DNA of 64,000 nucleotides. It comes from Pseudonocardia sp. MH-G8. Its GTDB lineage: Bacteria > Actinomycetota > Actinomycetes > Mycobacteriales > Pseudonocardiaceae. Position numbers and translations under genes: made by a program. Positions within the stretch are counted from its first letter, which is position 1. Each line of letters opens with the position of its first letter. The stretch covers positions 558,001-622,000 of the forward strand of contig NZ_NKYF01000001.1 of assembly GCF_002262885.1 (NCBI RefSeq), in the 5' to 3' direction. The notes under the pieces are model-generated. The model had not been told where the DNA came from. It did no database searches and saw only the letters and a list, made by a program, of their open reading frames with translations. Shown in pieces: positions 42,624 to 51,252 of the stretch.

Positions 42624-43645
42624 TGGGCAGGCGCAACCGCATCCGGGGCTCGATGGTCCCCGAGGCCGAGTTCACCTCCTACTACGGCCGCCCGATCCTC
42701 AAGAAGCCGACGTGGAAGAACCCGGACGTCCCGCTGTACCTGTGGGTGGGCGGCCTGGCGGGCACCTCGTCGGTCATCGCCGCGCTGGCCGATGCCACCG
42801 GCCGTCCGGTGCTGCGCCGCGGCGGCCGTCTCGCCGCCGCTGCGGGCGCGGCGGCCGGCACCGTCGCGCTGGTCCACGACCTCGGCCGGCCGGCCCGGTT
42901 CCTGCACATGCTGCGGGTCATCAAGCCGACCTCCCCGCTGTCGGTGGGGTCGTGGATCCTCGCCCCGTTCGCCGGGGCGGCGTCCGCGGCGGCAGCGTCG
43001 GAGGTCACCGGCCTCGCACCCGCGCTGGGCCGCGTCGCCGGCTGGGGCGCCGCCGCGCTCGGGCCTGCGCTGGCGAGCTACACGGGGGTGCTGCTCGCCG
43101 ACACCGCCGTCCCCGCGTGGCACGAGGTGCACGGCGAGCTGCCGGTGCTGTTCGCCGCGAGCGGCGCGGCGGCGGGTGCGGGCACCCAACTGGTCATCAC
43201 GGGGCTCGCCGGGCCGCGTCGCGAGCGCACGCCGATGATCCGCCTGGCCGTGGCAGGCGCCGCCGCCGAACTCGCGGCCGGGGAGATCCTGGAACGCCGC
43301 CTGGAACGTCTGCCCGGTGGTGTCGTGGACGCCTGGCGCACCGGCAAGGCCGGGCGGTGGAACCGCCTCGCCCACGTCCTGACCGCGGCAGGCGGCCTCG
43401 GGGCTCTGCTGGCAGGCCTGCGCGGGCGGCCCGGCCGGGTGGCCGCCGTCGCGTCCGGGACGGCGCTGGCCGCGGGCTCGCTCGCCACCAGGTTCGCCGC
43501 CTTCGAGGCCGGCATGGCCTCGGCGGCCGACCCGCAGCACGTGATCGCCCCGCAGCGGGCCCGCCTCGCGGCGGACGGGCCGGCGAGCGCCGAGGGCTCC
43601 TGGCTCGCCGGCGAACGCGCCACCCGCCCCGTCCCCCGCTCCTGA
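42623..43645 (+). CDS. NrfD/PsrC-type membrane subunit of formate dehydrogenase
   Basis: A 340-aa integral membrane protein with about eight helices of the NrfD/polysulfide-reductase family. Recognisable parts are ASYTGVLLADTAVPAWHEVHGELPVLFA and HDLGRPARFLHMLRVIKPTSPLSVGSW. It takes the place of the b-type-cytochrome gamma subunit of E. coli FdnI and probably passes electrons from formate to quinone. No haem-ligand pattern is expected or seen. Last gene of the complex, followed by a long inverted repeat. Confidence 0.9.
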   Translation: MGRRNRIRGSMVPEAEFTSYYGRPILKKPTWKNPDVPLYLWVGGLAGTSSVIAALADATGRPVLRRGGRLAAAAGAAAGTVALVHDLGRPARFLHMLRVIKPTSPLSVGSWILAPFAGAASAAAASEVTGLAPALGRVAGWGAAALGPALASYTGVLLADTAVPAWHEVHGELPVLFAASGAAAGAGTQLVITGLAGPRRERTPMIRLAVAGAAAELAAGEILERRLERLPGGVVDAWRTGKAGRWNRLAHVLTAAGGLGALLAGLRGRPGRVAAVASGTALAAGSLATRFAAFEAGMASAADPQHVIAPQRARLAADGPASAEGSWLAGERATRPVPRS

Positions 43646-43656
43646 AACCCCCGCGA

Positions 43657-43758
43657 GGAGCGCGACACACGCACCCCAGACCCCGACTCGCGGAAGCGAG
43701 GCGAGGCGAGGCCCCCACCCCCGCGAGTCGGGCTCTGAGTGCGTTCGTGTCGCGCTCC
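43657..43758. repeat. Long imperfect inverted repeat after formate dehydrogenase (CGAGTCGGG family)
   Basis: Left arm 43657-43693 (starts GGAGCGCGACAC, ends CGACTCGCGG) is nearly complementary to 43721-43758, allowing a long hairpin with a purine-rich 27-nt loop containing GCGAGGCGAGGCGAGG. It can serve as terminator for the operon. The arm core CGACTCGCGG and the GCGACACACGC flank recur at 49950-50080, marking it as a dispersed intergenic repeat family. Confidence 0.7.
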
Positions 43759-43852
43759 GGGTGCACCCCTCGGCATGATCGACACCCCCGACCGGGGGCT
43801 CGCCCGGCGGGTCGTTGCCATGATCACCGCAGATCAGTGCCATGGTGGAGGG

Positions 43853-45226
43853 ATGGAGGGCCTCGACCTGACCGCGGACCTGACCGCACTCACGGCGGCC
43901 GAGATCGTGTCACGGGTGCATGACGGGCGCAGCAGCGCCGTCGACGTCGCACGCGCCCACCTCGCCCGGATCGCCGCTCACGACCCGGAGATCGGCGCGT
44001 TCGCCGAGCACGACCCCGAGCGGGTGCTCGCCGAGGCCGGAGGCGTCGACTCGCGCGCCGACCGGTTCGCGCTCCCCCTCGCCGGCGTGCCGGTGGTCGT
44101 CCCGGACGACGTGGACGTCGCCGGCTACCCCACCCGCCACGGCTCCGCCGCCACGCCCACCGAGCCGGCGCGCCGCGACGACGAGCTGGTGAAGCGCATG
44201 CGCGCCGCGGGGGCCGTCGTGATCGGGAAGGCGCGGATGCCCGAGCTCGCGGTCTGGGGGTTCTCGCACGGCATCACGCGCAACCCCCTCGACCCCACGC
44301 TCGACCCCGGCGGCTCCGGTGTGGCCGCGGCGGTCTCGGCCCGGATGGCGGTGCTGGCCATCGCCACCGACGGCGGGGGCGCGATCCGCAACCCCGCCGC
44401 CTGCTGCGGGCTCGTGGGGCTCAAGCCGGGACCGCAGGTGGTGCCCCTGCCCCGGGGCGCCGAAGAGCACTGGTGCGGGCTCAGCGCCACCGGCCCCGTC
44501 GCGCGCACCGCGGGGGATGCCGCGTTGCTGCTCGGTGCGCTCACGAAGAGCAGCGTCGATCTCGACGTGCCCGGTCCACGCCGCGTCGCGCTCTCGCTGC
44601 GGGTCCCGTGGCCGGTGGGCCGCCTGCAGCCCGACCACCGCGCCGCCGCGATCGGCGCGGCAGCCCGGCTGCGGGCCGGGCCGGGCGCCGCCGTCGTCGC
44701 GTTCGCCGACCCGCCCTACCCGCGGGGGCTCGCCACACAGTGGATCCGCCGCTGGCAGGCCGGGGTCGCGCGGGAGGCCGAGGCCATCGGCCTCGACATC
44801 GACGCCGCGGAACGGCGCACCGCGGCCGTCGTGCGCAAGGGCAGGCGCGTCCTGCGCCTCACCCCGCCCGGCCCGGCAGCGCCGGCGGCATGGCGTGAGC
44901 GGGTGCTCGCGTGGATGGACGAGGGCGGGTACGACGTGCTGCTCGGCCCCGCCACGCTCCGGCCCCCCGTGCGTGCCGGTGCGATGGTCGGGCAGGGATA
45001 CCGGACGAGCCTGCTGGCCATGGCCACCCGCCTCCCGTGCGCACCGGCGTGGAACCTGGCCGGGCTCCCCGCGGTGGTGGCGCCGGTGCTGATCGGCAGC
45101 CGGCCCGTGGGCGTCCAGCTGGTCGGGCGGCCGGGAGCCGAGGCCGCCCTGCTCGCCGCCGCGGCCCGGCTGGAACGCCGCGTCGTCCCGGCCGGGGGCG
45201 CGGCAGCCACCCGCGTGTACGCCTGA
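43853..45226 (+). CDS. Amidase-signature protein lacking nucleophilic Ser
   Basis: A 457-aa amidase-signature fold. The catalytic Lys126 is present (VIGKARMPELAVWGFS), as is a Ser155 in DPGGSGVAAAV, although the usual GGSSGGS run is shortened. The position of the acyl-accepting Ser (GGSIR in active enzymes) reads DGGGAIRNPAACCGLVGLKPG, so residue 177 is Ala (codon GCG). The C-terminal part (WNLAGLPAVVAPV, PVGVQLVGRPGAEAALLAAAARLE) is normal. It may be a non-hydrolytic amidase homologue or use another residue. The ATG at 43853 follows GGAGGG. Its neighbours do not indicate a substrate. Confidence 0.82.
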   Translation: MEGLDLTADLTALTAAEIVSRVHDGRSSAVDVARAHLARIAAHDPEIGAFAEHDPERVLAEAGGVDSRADRFALPLAGVPVVVPDDVDVAGYPTRHGSAATPTEPARRDDELVKRMRAAGAVVIGKARMPELAVWGFSHGITRNPLDPTLDPGGSGVAAAVSARMAVLAIATDGGGAIRNPAACCGLVGLKPGPQVVPLPRGAEEHWCGLSATGPVARTAGDAALLLGALTKSSVDLDVPGPRRVALSLRVPWPVGRLQPDHRAAAIGAAARLRAGPGAAVVAFADPPYPRGLATQWIRRWQAGVAREAEAIGLDIDAAERRTAAVVRKGRRVLRLTPPGPAAPAAWRERVLAWMDEGGYDVLLGPATLRPPVRAGAMVGQGYRTSLLAMATRLPCAPAWNLAGLPAVVAPVLIGSRPVGVQLVGRPGAEAALLAAAARLERRVVPAGGAAATRVYA

Positions 45227-45237
45227 GGCTGCGGCCG

Positions 45238-46608
45238 TCAGCGCTGGTTCCGCCACGGGCCCGTGATCGCGAACATGGTCCCCGGTGTCTGGACGTTCGC
45301 GAACAGCACCTTCTTGTCGTGCGAGTACACCGGGCCGGTGAACTCGGTGTCGCCTGCCTGGTTGCGGGCCATCTCGAACGCGTCCCCGCCCTCCGTGACA
45401 CCGACGAGGTACTGCGCGCCCTCGCCGTCCTCGGCGAGGATCAGCCCGCCCCACGGGGAGACGGTGATGTTGTCCGGGCCGTCGAACGTGCCGCCGGGCG
45501 CGAAGCGCAGGCGCAGCGTGAGCGTGGTGCGCCTGGGGTCGTAGAACCACACCTGGCCGTCGTGCGGCACCGGGCTCTCCTCGCGGGCGAAGCTCGTCAC
45601 GATGTACGCGCCGTTGTCGCCCCACCACGCGCCCTCGAACTTGCGCCCGCGGGTCACCTCGCCGTCCTCGAACTGGTTGCGGGTGGAGACCGTGCGCGCG
45701 TCCCGGTCCGGCACCTCGACCCAGGTGACGTCGTAGGTCGTGCCCACCTCGGTCGCACGGGACAGGTCGTCCACGGCCGCACCCTTCGCGTCCGTGCAGC
45801 GCATCGCGCCGAGGGCCCCGTCGGTCGGGCCCAGCTCACGCAGGCCTCCCTTGCGCGGCTTGTACCCGGCAGGCGGCTCCCAGCGGTAGAGCAGCCCGTT
45901 CGGGTTCGACGCGTCCTCGGTGAGGATGATGTCGCCGCGCGTCGGGTCGACGGCCACGGCCTCGTGCGAGAACCGGCCGAGGGCCTTGATCGGCTGCGGG
46001 TCCCGGTTGGCCGCCGCGTCGAACGGATCGACCTCGAACACGTAGCCGTGGTCCACGGTGGCACCGCTCTCGCCCGCGCGGTCCTCGGTCTCCTCGCAGG
46101 TGAGCCAGGTGTCCCAGGGCGTGATCCCGCCCGCGCAGTTCGTGGAGGTGCCGGCGATGCCGACGAACTCGCGGATGCGTTCGCCGTCGCGGTCGGTCTC
46201 GACGATCGTGCAGCCACCCGCGCTGCCCGGGTCGTAGGTGAGGCCCTCGAGGTGCGGCACCGGCAGCGGCGCGACGGCGAACGCGTCGCCGATCTCGTGG
46301 TTGTAGACGATCGTGGTGCCGCCCGCCTTCCCGCGGAAGGCGCCGGCGCCGTCGTGGTAGCTCGGCGTGGGCTCCCCCGAGTCGAGTCGCGTGGTGCCCG
46401 CCTCGGTGACGATCGAGTAGCTGAATCCCTCCGGCAGCGCGAGGCGCCCGGCCGGGTCCGGGACGAGCGGACCGTAGCCCGGGCCCGCGGGGGCGGCCGC
46501 CGCGTTGGGGGCGGTCTGCAGCAGGTCGCTCGCTCCCAGCAGGACGACGCCTGCGCCGACGCCGGCGCTGCGGCTGAGGAATCCCCGGCGGGACAGTCCC
46601 TCGGACAT
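45238..46608 (-). CDS. PhoX-like (DUF839) Tat-exported protein
   Basis: A 456-aa protein of the PhoX/DUF839 beta-propeller family. The N-terminal twin-arginine signal is LSRRGFLSRSAGVGAG, followed by LALPEGFSYSIVTEAGTTRL, ITPWDTWLTCEETEDR, NPNGLLYRWEPP and TVSPWGGLILAEDGEGAQYLVG. PhoX proteins are calcium/iron phosphatases active outside the cell; several DUF839 members are only assumed to be phosphatases. GGAG lies upstream of the ATG. A second homologue is encoded at 48399, so two PhoX-like genes bracket the desulfhydrase and SET genes. Confidence 0.87.
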   Translation of the reverse strand: MSEGLSRRGFLSRSAGVGAGVVLLGASDLLQTAPNAAAAPAGPGYGPLVPDPAGRLALPEGFSYSIVTEAGTTRLDSGEPTPSYHDGAGAFRGKAGGTTIVYNHEIGDAFAVAPLPVPHLEGLTYDPGSAGGCTIVETDRDGERIREFVGIAGTSTNCAGGITPWDTWLTCEETEDRAGESGATVDHGYVFEVDPFDAAANRDPQPIKALGRFSHEAVAVDPTRGDIILTEDASNPNGLLYRWEPPAGYKPRKGGLRELGPTDGALGAMRCTDAKGAAVDDLSRATEVGTTYDVTWVEVPDRDARTVSTRNQFEDGEVTRGRKFEGAWWGDNGAYIVTSFAREESPVPHDGQVWFYDPRRTTLTLRLRFAPGGTFDGPDNITVSPWGGLILAEDGEGAQYLVGVTEGGDAFEMARNQAGDTEFTGPVYSHDKKVLFANVQTPGTMFAITGPWRNQR

Positions 46609-46748
46609 GGGTGGATCTCCGTTCGCTGCGCGGCCGGTCGGGTGTCACCCGACCGGGTGGTGGCCGGCGCAGACGTTGGCCCATGCTGACGTCGAACAGG
46701 TGAACACCACCCGTCCGGACGCGGACCGTCAGCGAGCCGTTGGCGCAG

Positions 46749-47861
46749 CTAGTGGCCCCCGCCGGACGGAGGCGCCCACTCCCCCGTCTCGAGGAACCGC
46801 TCCAGCGTCGTGGTGTAGGGCTCCAGGTCCATGCCCTGCTCGGCCACCCAGCCGTCGTCGTAGTAGCTGTGGCTGTAGCGCTCGCCGCCGTCGCAGATCA
46901 GCGTGACGACGCTGCCGCGCACCCCCTCCGCGCGCATCCGCGCCACCAGCTGCCAGACCCCCCACAGGTTCGTGCCCGTCGAGCCACCCGCCCACCGGCC
47001 GGTGACGGCGTGCAGGTGCCGCGCCGCCGCGACGCTGGCCGCGTCGGGCACCGGGATCATCAGGTCGATCACGCTGGGGACGAAGCTGGGCTCCATCCGG
47101 GGACGCCCGATGCCCTCGATCCGCGACGGCATCCCGGTGCCGTAGTCGGGAGCCCCGGTGACCCAGCCGGGGAAGAACGCCGAGTTCTCCGGGTCCACCA
47201 CCGCCAGGCGCGTGCAGTGGCGCCGGTAGCGCAGGTAGCGCCCGATCGTCGCCGACGTGCCGCCGGTGCCCGCGCCCATCACGATCCACTCCGGCACCGG
47301 GTGACGTTCCAGCCCCAGCTGCTCGAAGATCGACTCTGCGATGTTGTTGTTGCCCCGCCAGTCGGTGGCGCGCTCGGCGTAGGTGAACTGGTCGAGGTAG
47401 TGGCCGCCGGTCTCGTCGGCGAGCCGCTGCGCCTCGGTGTACATCTCGGGCGGGTGGTCCACGAAGTGGCAGCGGCCGCCGTAGCGCTCGATCAGCGCGA
47501 TCTTCTCCGGGCTCGTGCGCCGCGGCATCACCGCCACGAACGGCACCCCGATCAGCCGCGCGAAGTAGGCCTCCGACACCGCCGTGGACCCCGAGCTCGC
47601 CTCGACGACGGTCGTGCCCTCCACGATCCAGCCGTTGGCCAGCGCGTACAGGAACAGCGACCGGGCCAGCCGGTGCTTGAGGCTGCCGGTCGGGTGCACC
47701 GACTCGTCCTTGAGGTAGACGTCCACGCCCCACTCCGACGGGAGCGGGAACACGTGCAGGTGCGTGTCGGCGGAGCGGTTGGCGTCGGCCTCCACGAGCC
47801 GGATCGCCTCGGTCACCCAGGCGCGGGTGCGGTGGCAGGAGCGGTCGACGGGTTCGGGCAC
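46749..47861 (-). CDS. cds1: PLP-dependent L-cysteine desulfhydrase, Cds1-like
   Basis: A 370-aa fold-type II PLP enzyme closely resembling the mycobacterial Cds1 (Rv3684 type), which releases H2S from L-cysteine. PLP Lys lies in [19 protein letters not shown]; the substrate loop is [15 protein letters not shown]; distinctive blocks are [37 protein letters not shown] and [13 protein letters not shown]. It is not a cysteine synthase by these blocks, although the folds are related. The GTG at 47861 lies 11 nt after the SET-protein stop, so the two are probably co-transcribed. In a locus with Sec machinery a role in sulfur/selenium handling is conceivable but unproven. Confidence 0.88.
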   Translation of the reverse strand: MPEPVDRSCHRTRAWVTEAIRLVEADANRSADTHLHVFPLPSEWGVDVYLKDESVHPTGSLKHRLARSLFLYALANGWIVEGTTVVEASSGSTAVSEAYFARLIGVPFVAVMPRRTSPEKIALIERYGGRCHFVDHPPEMYTEAQRLADETGGHYLDQFTYAERATDWRGNNNIAESIFEQLGLERHPVPEWIVMGAGTGGTSATIGRYLRYRRHCTRLAVVDPENSAFFPGWVTGAPDYGTGMPSRIEGIGRPRMEPSFVPSVIDLMIPVPDAASVAAARHLHAVTGRWAGGSTGTNLWGVWQLVARMRAEGVRGSVVTLICDGGERYSHSYYDDGWVAEQGMDLEPYTTTLERFLETGEWAPPSGGGH

Positions 47862-47872
47862 GCCCCCGAGTA

Positions 47873-48385
47873 TCAACCGTCGAACCGCGCGAGCACCGCG
47901 GGCACCCAGTGCTCCCCGTATCGCGCGCGCAGCTGCGGCAGCCGCCAGTCGCCCCCGGTCACCCGGCCCCGGCACAGGGCCGACGCGCAGGCGCAGTCGA
48001 GCACGAACGCCTCCTGGTCCGTGCTGGTGGCGTAGTCGTTGGTCACCTCCTCGCCCTCGGCGATGTCACGGCGCGCGGCGAGGGTGACGGCGTCGGTCCA
48101 CCAGGTGTTGGGGTCGCAGCTGTGGTTCGCGCGGCCGGCCGGAGCACCGGCGGGCAGGACGAGGTGCCGGTCGTGCCCGATCGTGATCGTGTCGACGTAG
48201 GGGCGCTCCCCGCGGGTGGCCGCCGCGAGGAGCGCCTCCAGCTCGCGCGTGGAGACGATGTCCCCGCCGAGACGGGTGACCACGGTGCCGGCCGCGATCG
48301 GCGCGACCGCGACGTGACCGCGCCCGTGCACGGACGAGTGCCGGACGACGACGTGCGGGTGCAGCCACGGGGCGGGCGTGTCCAC
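47873..48385 (-). CDS. SET-domain protein
   Basis: A 170-aa single SET domain. Recognisable motifs are [20 protein letters not shown] (pre-core strand), [13 protein letters not shown] (the NHSCxPN AdoMet-pocket motif), [13 protein letters not shown] (second core motif) and a post-SET-like cysteine group [12 protein letters not shown]. This set of residues is that of an active lysine methyltransferase. Bacterial SET proteins have few known substrates. It lies directly upstream of the desulfhydrase on the same strand. The start is GTG at 48385, and homology begins soon after it. Confidence 0.83.
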   Translation of the reverse strand: MDTPAPWLHPHVVVRHSSVHGRGHVAVAPIAAGTVVTRLGGDIVSTRELEALLAAATRGERPYVDTITIGHDRHLVLPAGAPAGRANHSCDPNTWWTDAVTLAARRDIAEGEEVTNDYATSTDQEAFVLDCACASALCRGRVTGGDWRLPQLRARYGEHWVPAVLARFDG

Positions 48386-48398
48386 GACGCCCAGTGTG

Positions 48399-49742
48399 TC
48401 ACCCCCAGGGACCGGTGATTGCGAACAGCGTTCCCGGCACCTGGACGTTGGCGAACAGCACGCGCCCGTCGCGGCTGAAGACCGGGCCGGTGAACTCGCT
48501 GCCCTCCTCCGTGCGCGCCACCCGGAAGGTCGTGCCGTCCTCGGTGGCGCCGACGAGGTGGTTGCCCGAGTTCCCGTCCTCCGCGATGATCACGCCGCCG
48601 TGCGGCGAGACGCTGATGTTGTCCGGGCCGTCCGCCCCGTCCTCCTCACCGGCGAACAGCAGGCGGAGCGTGATCGTCGACGCGCGCGGGTCGTAGAACC
48701 ACACCTGCCCCCGGTGGCTGCCGGGGCTGTCGCCGCCGGTGTAGCTCGACACGACGTAGGCCCCGCTCGCGCCGTTCTGCCCGGGACCCCACCACGCGCC
48801 CTCCAGCTTGTGCGCGCGGGTGACCCGGCCGTCGTCGAACTGGGTGCGGGTCGGCTCCTCCCGCGCGTCGCGGTCGGACACCTCCACCCACTCCACGGCG
48901 TAGGTCGTGCCGGCGGACCCGGCGCGGGAGAGGTCGTCCACGTGCTCGCCCGACTCGTCGGTGCAGCTCATCGCGCCCAGCGCGCCGTCGGTGTCGCCGA
49001 GCTCGCGCAGCACCCCTCGGTCTCCCCGGAACCCCGAGGGCGGGGCCCAGCGGTAGACGAGCCCGTTCGGACCCGAGTCGTCCTCGGTGAGATAGACGTC
49101 GTGGGAGGCGGGGTCCACCGCGAGCGCCTCGTGCACGAACCGGCCCAGCGCCTTCACCGGCTGCGGGTCGACGAGGGCGGCGCGGTCGAACGGGTCGACC
49201 TCGAAGACGTAGCCGTGGTCTCGCTCCAGCGCTCCGTCGCCGGCACGGGAGTCGGTCTCCTCGCAGGTCAGCCAGGTGCCCCAGGGCGTCACGCCGCCCG
49301 CGCAGTTGGTGGAGGTGCCGGCGATCCCGACCCGCTCGTTCACGGCCCGGCCCTTCGCGTCGGTGACGACGATCGTGCAGCCGCCCGCGGCACCCGGGTC
49401 GTAGACCAGCCCGTCCCGGTGCGGGACGGCCAGGTCGGTACCCACCTGCTCCCGGATCTCGTGGTTGACCACCAGGACGGTGCCGCCGCCCGCGGCCGCG
49501 AACGCCCCGGTGCCGTCGTGGTTGCGCGGCGTGGGCTCACCGGTCTCCAGCTCGGTCTTCCCCGCCTCGGTGACGATCGTGTAGCCGAACCCCTCCGGCA
49601 GCGCGAGCCGCCCCTCCGGGTCATCGACCAGATCCCCGTACCCCACCGCGGGCCCGGCCGTCACCCGCAGCACCTCGGGCGCCCCGACGAGGACGATCCC
49701 GGCCGCCGACCGCTGGAGGAACCCACGCCGTGACAGCACCAT
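48399..49742 (-). CDS. PhoX-like (DUF839) Tat-exported protein (second copy)
   Basis: A 447-aa paralogue of the protein at 45238 with a shorter twin-arginine signal (LSRRGFLQRSAAGIVLVG). The shared blocks are LALPEGFGYTIVTEAGKTEL, VTPWGTWLTCEETDSR, GPNGLVYRWAPPSGF and ISVSPHGGVIIAEDG. The two proteins differ mainly in surface loops. Likely an exported phosphatase or related calcium-dependent propeller. Its stop lies 13 nt upstream of the SET gene, so phoX-SET-cds1 may be one leftward transcript. Confidence 0.86.
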   Translation of the reverse strand: MVLSRRGFLQRSAAGIVLVGAPEVLRVTAGPAVGYGDLVDDPEGRLALPEGFGYTIVTEAGKTELETGEPTPRNHDGTGAFAAAGGGTVLVVNHEIREQVGTDLAVPHRDGLVYDPGAAGGCTIVVTDAKGRAVNERVGIAGTSTNCAGGVTPWGTWLTCEETDSRAGDGALERDHGYVFEVDPFDRAALVDPQPVKALGRFVHEALAVDPASHDVYLTEDDSGPNGLVYRWAPPSGFRGDRGVLRELGDTDGALGAMSCTDESGEHVDDLSRAGSAGTTYAVEWVEVSDRDAREEPTRTQFDDGRVTRAHKLEGAWWGPGQNGASGAYVVSSYTGGDSPGSHRGQVWFYDPRASTITLRLLFAGEEDGADGPDNISVSPHGGVIIAEDGNSGNHLVGATEDGTTFRVARTEEGSEFTGPVFSRDGRVLFANVQVPGTLFAITGPWG

Positions 49743-50079
49743 GGCAGGGCATGCAAGCCGAGCCGTCGCCCGTCGCGTGGGAGAACCGGCCGCCGGTGCC
49801 CCGATCGGACGAACAGCGCGACCCGACGGAGCGACTCGCGCGACGAAGATCGCGACTATCGGTTGTCCATTGCTCCTCGCGCAACCATGGACACCCGATA
49901 CTCATCGGTAACCCGGTCGCCCCGCCCCCCGGCGCACGACCCCTCCGTCCGCGACACACGCGCACCCAGTCCCCGACTCGCGGGAGACAGCACGCGACTC
50001 GCGGGACAGCGCGCACTCCCCGCTCCGCGAGTCGGGCGTCCATGTCCGCGAGTCGGGGTGTCGTGTGCGCGAGTCGGGG
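49743..50079. repeat. 337-bp gap with several CGAGTCGGG repeats
   Basis: No gene. The right half (about 49950-50080) has five copies of the CGAGTCGGG/CGACTCGCGG core: two leftward (about 49975-50005) and three rightward (about 50028-50080). It also carries GCGACACACGCGCACCC, as in the repeat at 43657. Inverted copies could pair into alternative hairpins. The left half should contain the promoter of the PhoX-like gene; the region ends at the selD stop. Confidence 0.65.
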
Positions 50080-51114
50080 TCAGTGCAGGGCGATCCGGCC
50101 CGTGCCCGTGCGCACCGTGCCGATCACGGCGGCCGGGGGGCCGAGCTGCGCCACCGCGGCGGCCGCGGCGGCCGGTGTGGCGCCGAAGAGCAGGCCGCCG
50201 GAGGTCTGGGCGTCGGCGAGCAGCAGGACCTCCAGCTCGCTGCGCCCGCCCGCGTCCACCTGCGGAGCCACCCACTCGCGGTTGCGTCCGCTGCCCCCGG
50301 GGACGGTGCCGGTGGCCGCGAGCTCCCGCACCCCCGGCAGCACCGGCACCGCATCGACGTCGAGCACGGCGTCGACCCCGGACGCCGCGGCCATCTTCGC
50401 GAGGTGCCCGAGCAGCCCGAACCCGGTGACGTCGGTGCAGCCGGTGGCCCCTGCGGCCAGGGCGGCGCGGGCGGCGGGTGCGTTGCTCGCCGTCATCGAG
50501 GCCACCGCGGCCTCGGGAAGCCCCGCGGGAGCCGTGCCTGCCTTGATCGCGGTCGTCGCCACCCCGACCCCCAGCGCCTTCGTGAGCACGAGGGCGTCGC
50601 CGTCGCGCAGGCCGGTGTTGGTGAGGATCCGGTCCGGGTGCACCTCCCCGATGACCGCGAGGCCGTACTTCGGCTCCGGGTCGTCCACGCTGTGGCCGCC
50701 GACCACCGCGAAGCCGCTCTCCGCGCCGATCTCGGCGCCGCCCGCCAGCACCTCGGCCAGCATCGACACCGGCAGCTCCGACGACGGCCACGCCACGAGG
50801 TTCAGCGCGAAGAGCGGCCGGCCGCCCATCGCGAAGACGTCGGACACGGCGTTCTGCGCGGCGATCCGACCCCAGGTGCGCGGGTCGTCCACGACGGGGG
50901 TGAAGAAGTCCGTGGTCGCGACCAGCGCCCGCTCGTCGTCGAGCCGCCATACCGCGGCGTCGTCGCCGGTCTCGGTGCCCACGAGCAGGTCGGCGGAACG
51001 CGACGGGGTCAGGGCGCCGAGCAGTTCGGCGACCACCGCGGGCCCGAGCTTGCAGCCGCACCCGGCTCCGTGGCTGAACTGGCTGAGCCTGCGGAAGGGC
51101 GCGTGATCGGGCAC
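50080..51114 (-). CDS. selD: Selenophosphate synthetase
   Basis: A 344-aa ATP-dependent selenide, water dikinase making monoselenophosphate for SelA. The catalytic pair is Cys19 and Lys22 in HGAGCGCK; this is a Cys, not Sec, form. Further motifs are TGDDAAVW, ATTDFFTPVVDDP, AQNAVSDVFAMGG, VVGGHSVDDPEPKYG and TDVTGFGLLGHL. The GTG at 51114 lies exactly 6 nt after a TAGGCT box, pointing to a leaderless mRNA. Divergent from the DivIVA-like gene; selA and selB follow 1.2 kb away on the other strand. Confidence 0.95.
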   Translation of the reverse strand: MPDHAPFRRLSQFSHGAGCGCKLGPAVVAELLGALTPSRSADLLVGTETGDDAAVWRLDDERALVATTDFFTPVVDDPRTWGRIAAQNAVSDVFAMGGRPLFALNLVAWPSSELPVSMLAEVLAGGAEIGAESGFAVVGGHSVDDPEPKYGLAVIGEVHPDRILTNTGLRDGDALVLTKALGVGVATTAIKAGTAPAGLPEAAVASMTASNAPAARAALAAGATGCTDVTGFGLLGHLAKMAAASGVDAVLDVDAVPVLPGVRELAATGTVPGGSGRNREWVAPQVDAGGRSELEVLLLADAQTSGGLLFGATPAAAAAAVAQLGPPAAVIGTVRTGTGRIALH

Positions 51115-51120
51115 GGGGAG

Positions 51121-51126
51121 AGCCTA
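51121..51126 (-). promoter_or_regulatory. Candidate -10 box (leaderless) for selD
   Basis: TAGGCT on the minus strand, 6 nt (CTCCCC) before the selD GTG. Box and spacing closely resemble those of selA at 52286. Confidence 0.5.
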
Positions 51127-51252
51127 GGGGCGAAGGCTGTGGCCGCACAGGAGCGCCGGATCCGGTGACGTATACCACCGCCGGTCGCAAGCAGCCTCCC
51201 GCCCGCCGACTCCAGATGGAGGAAACCGTATCGAGCGAACACACTACTCGGC

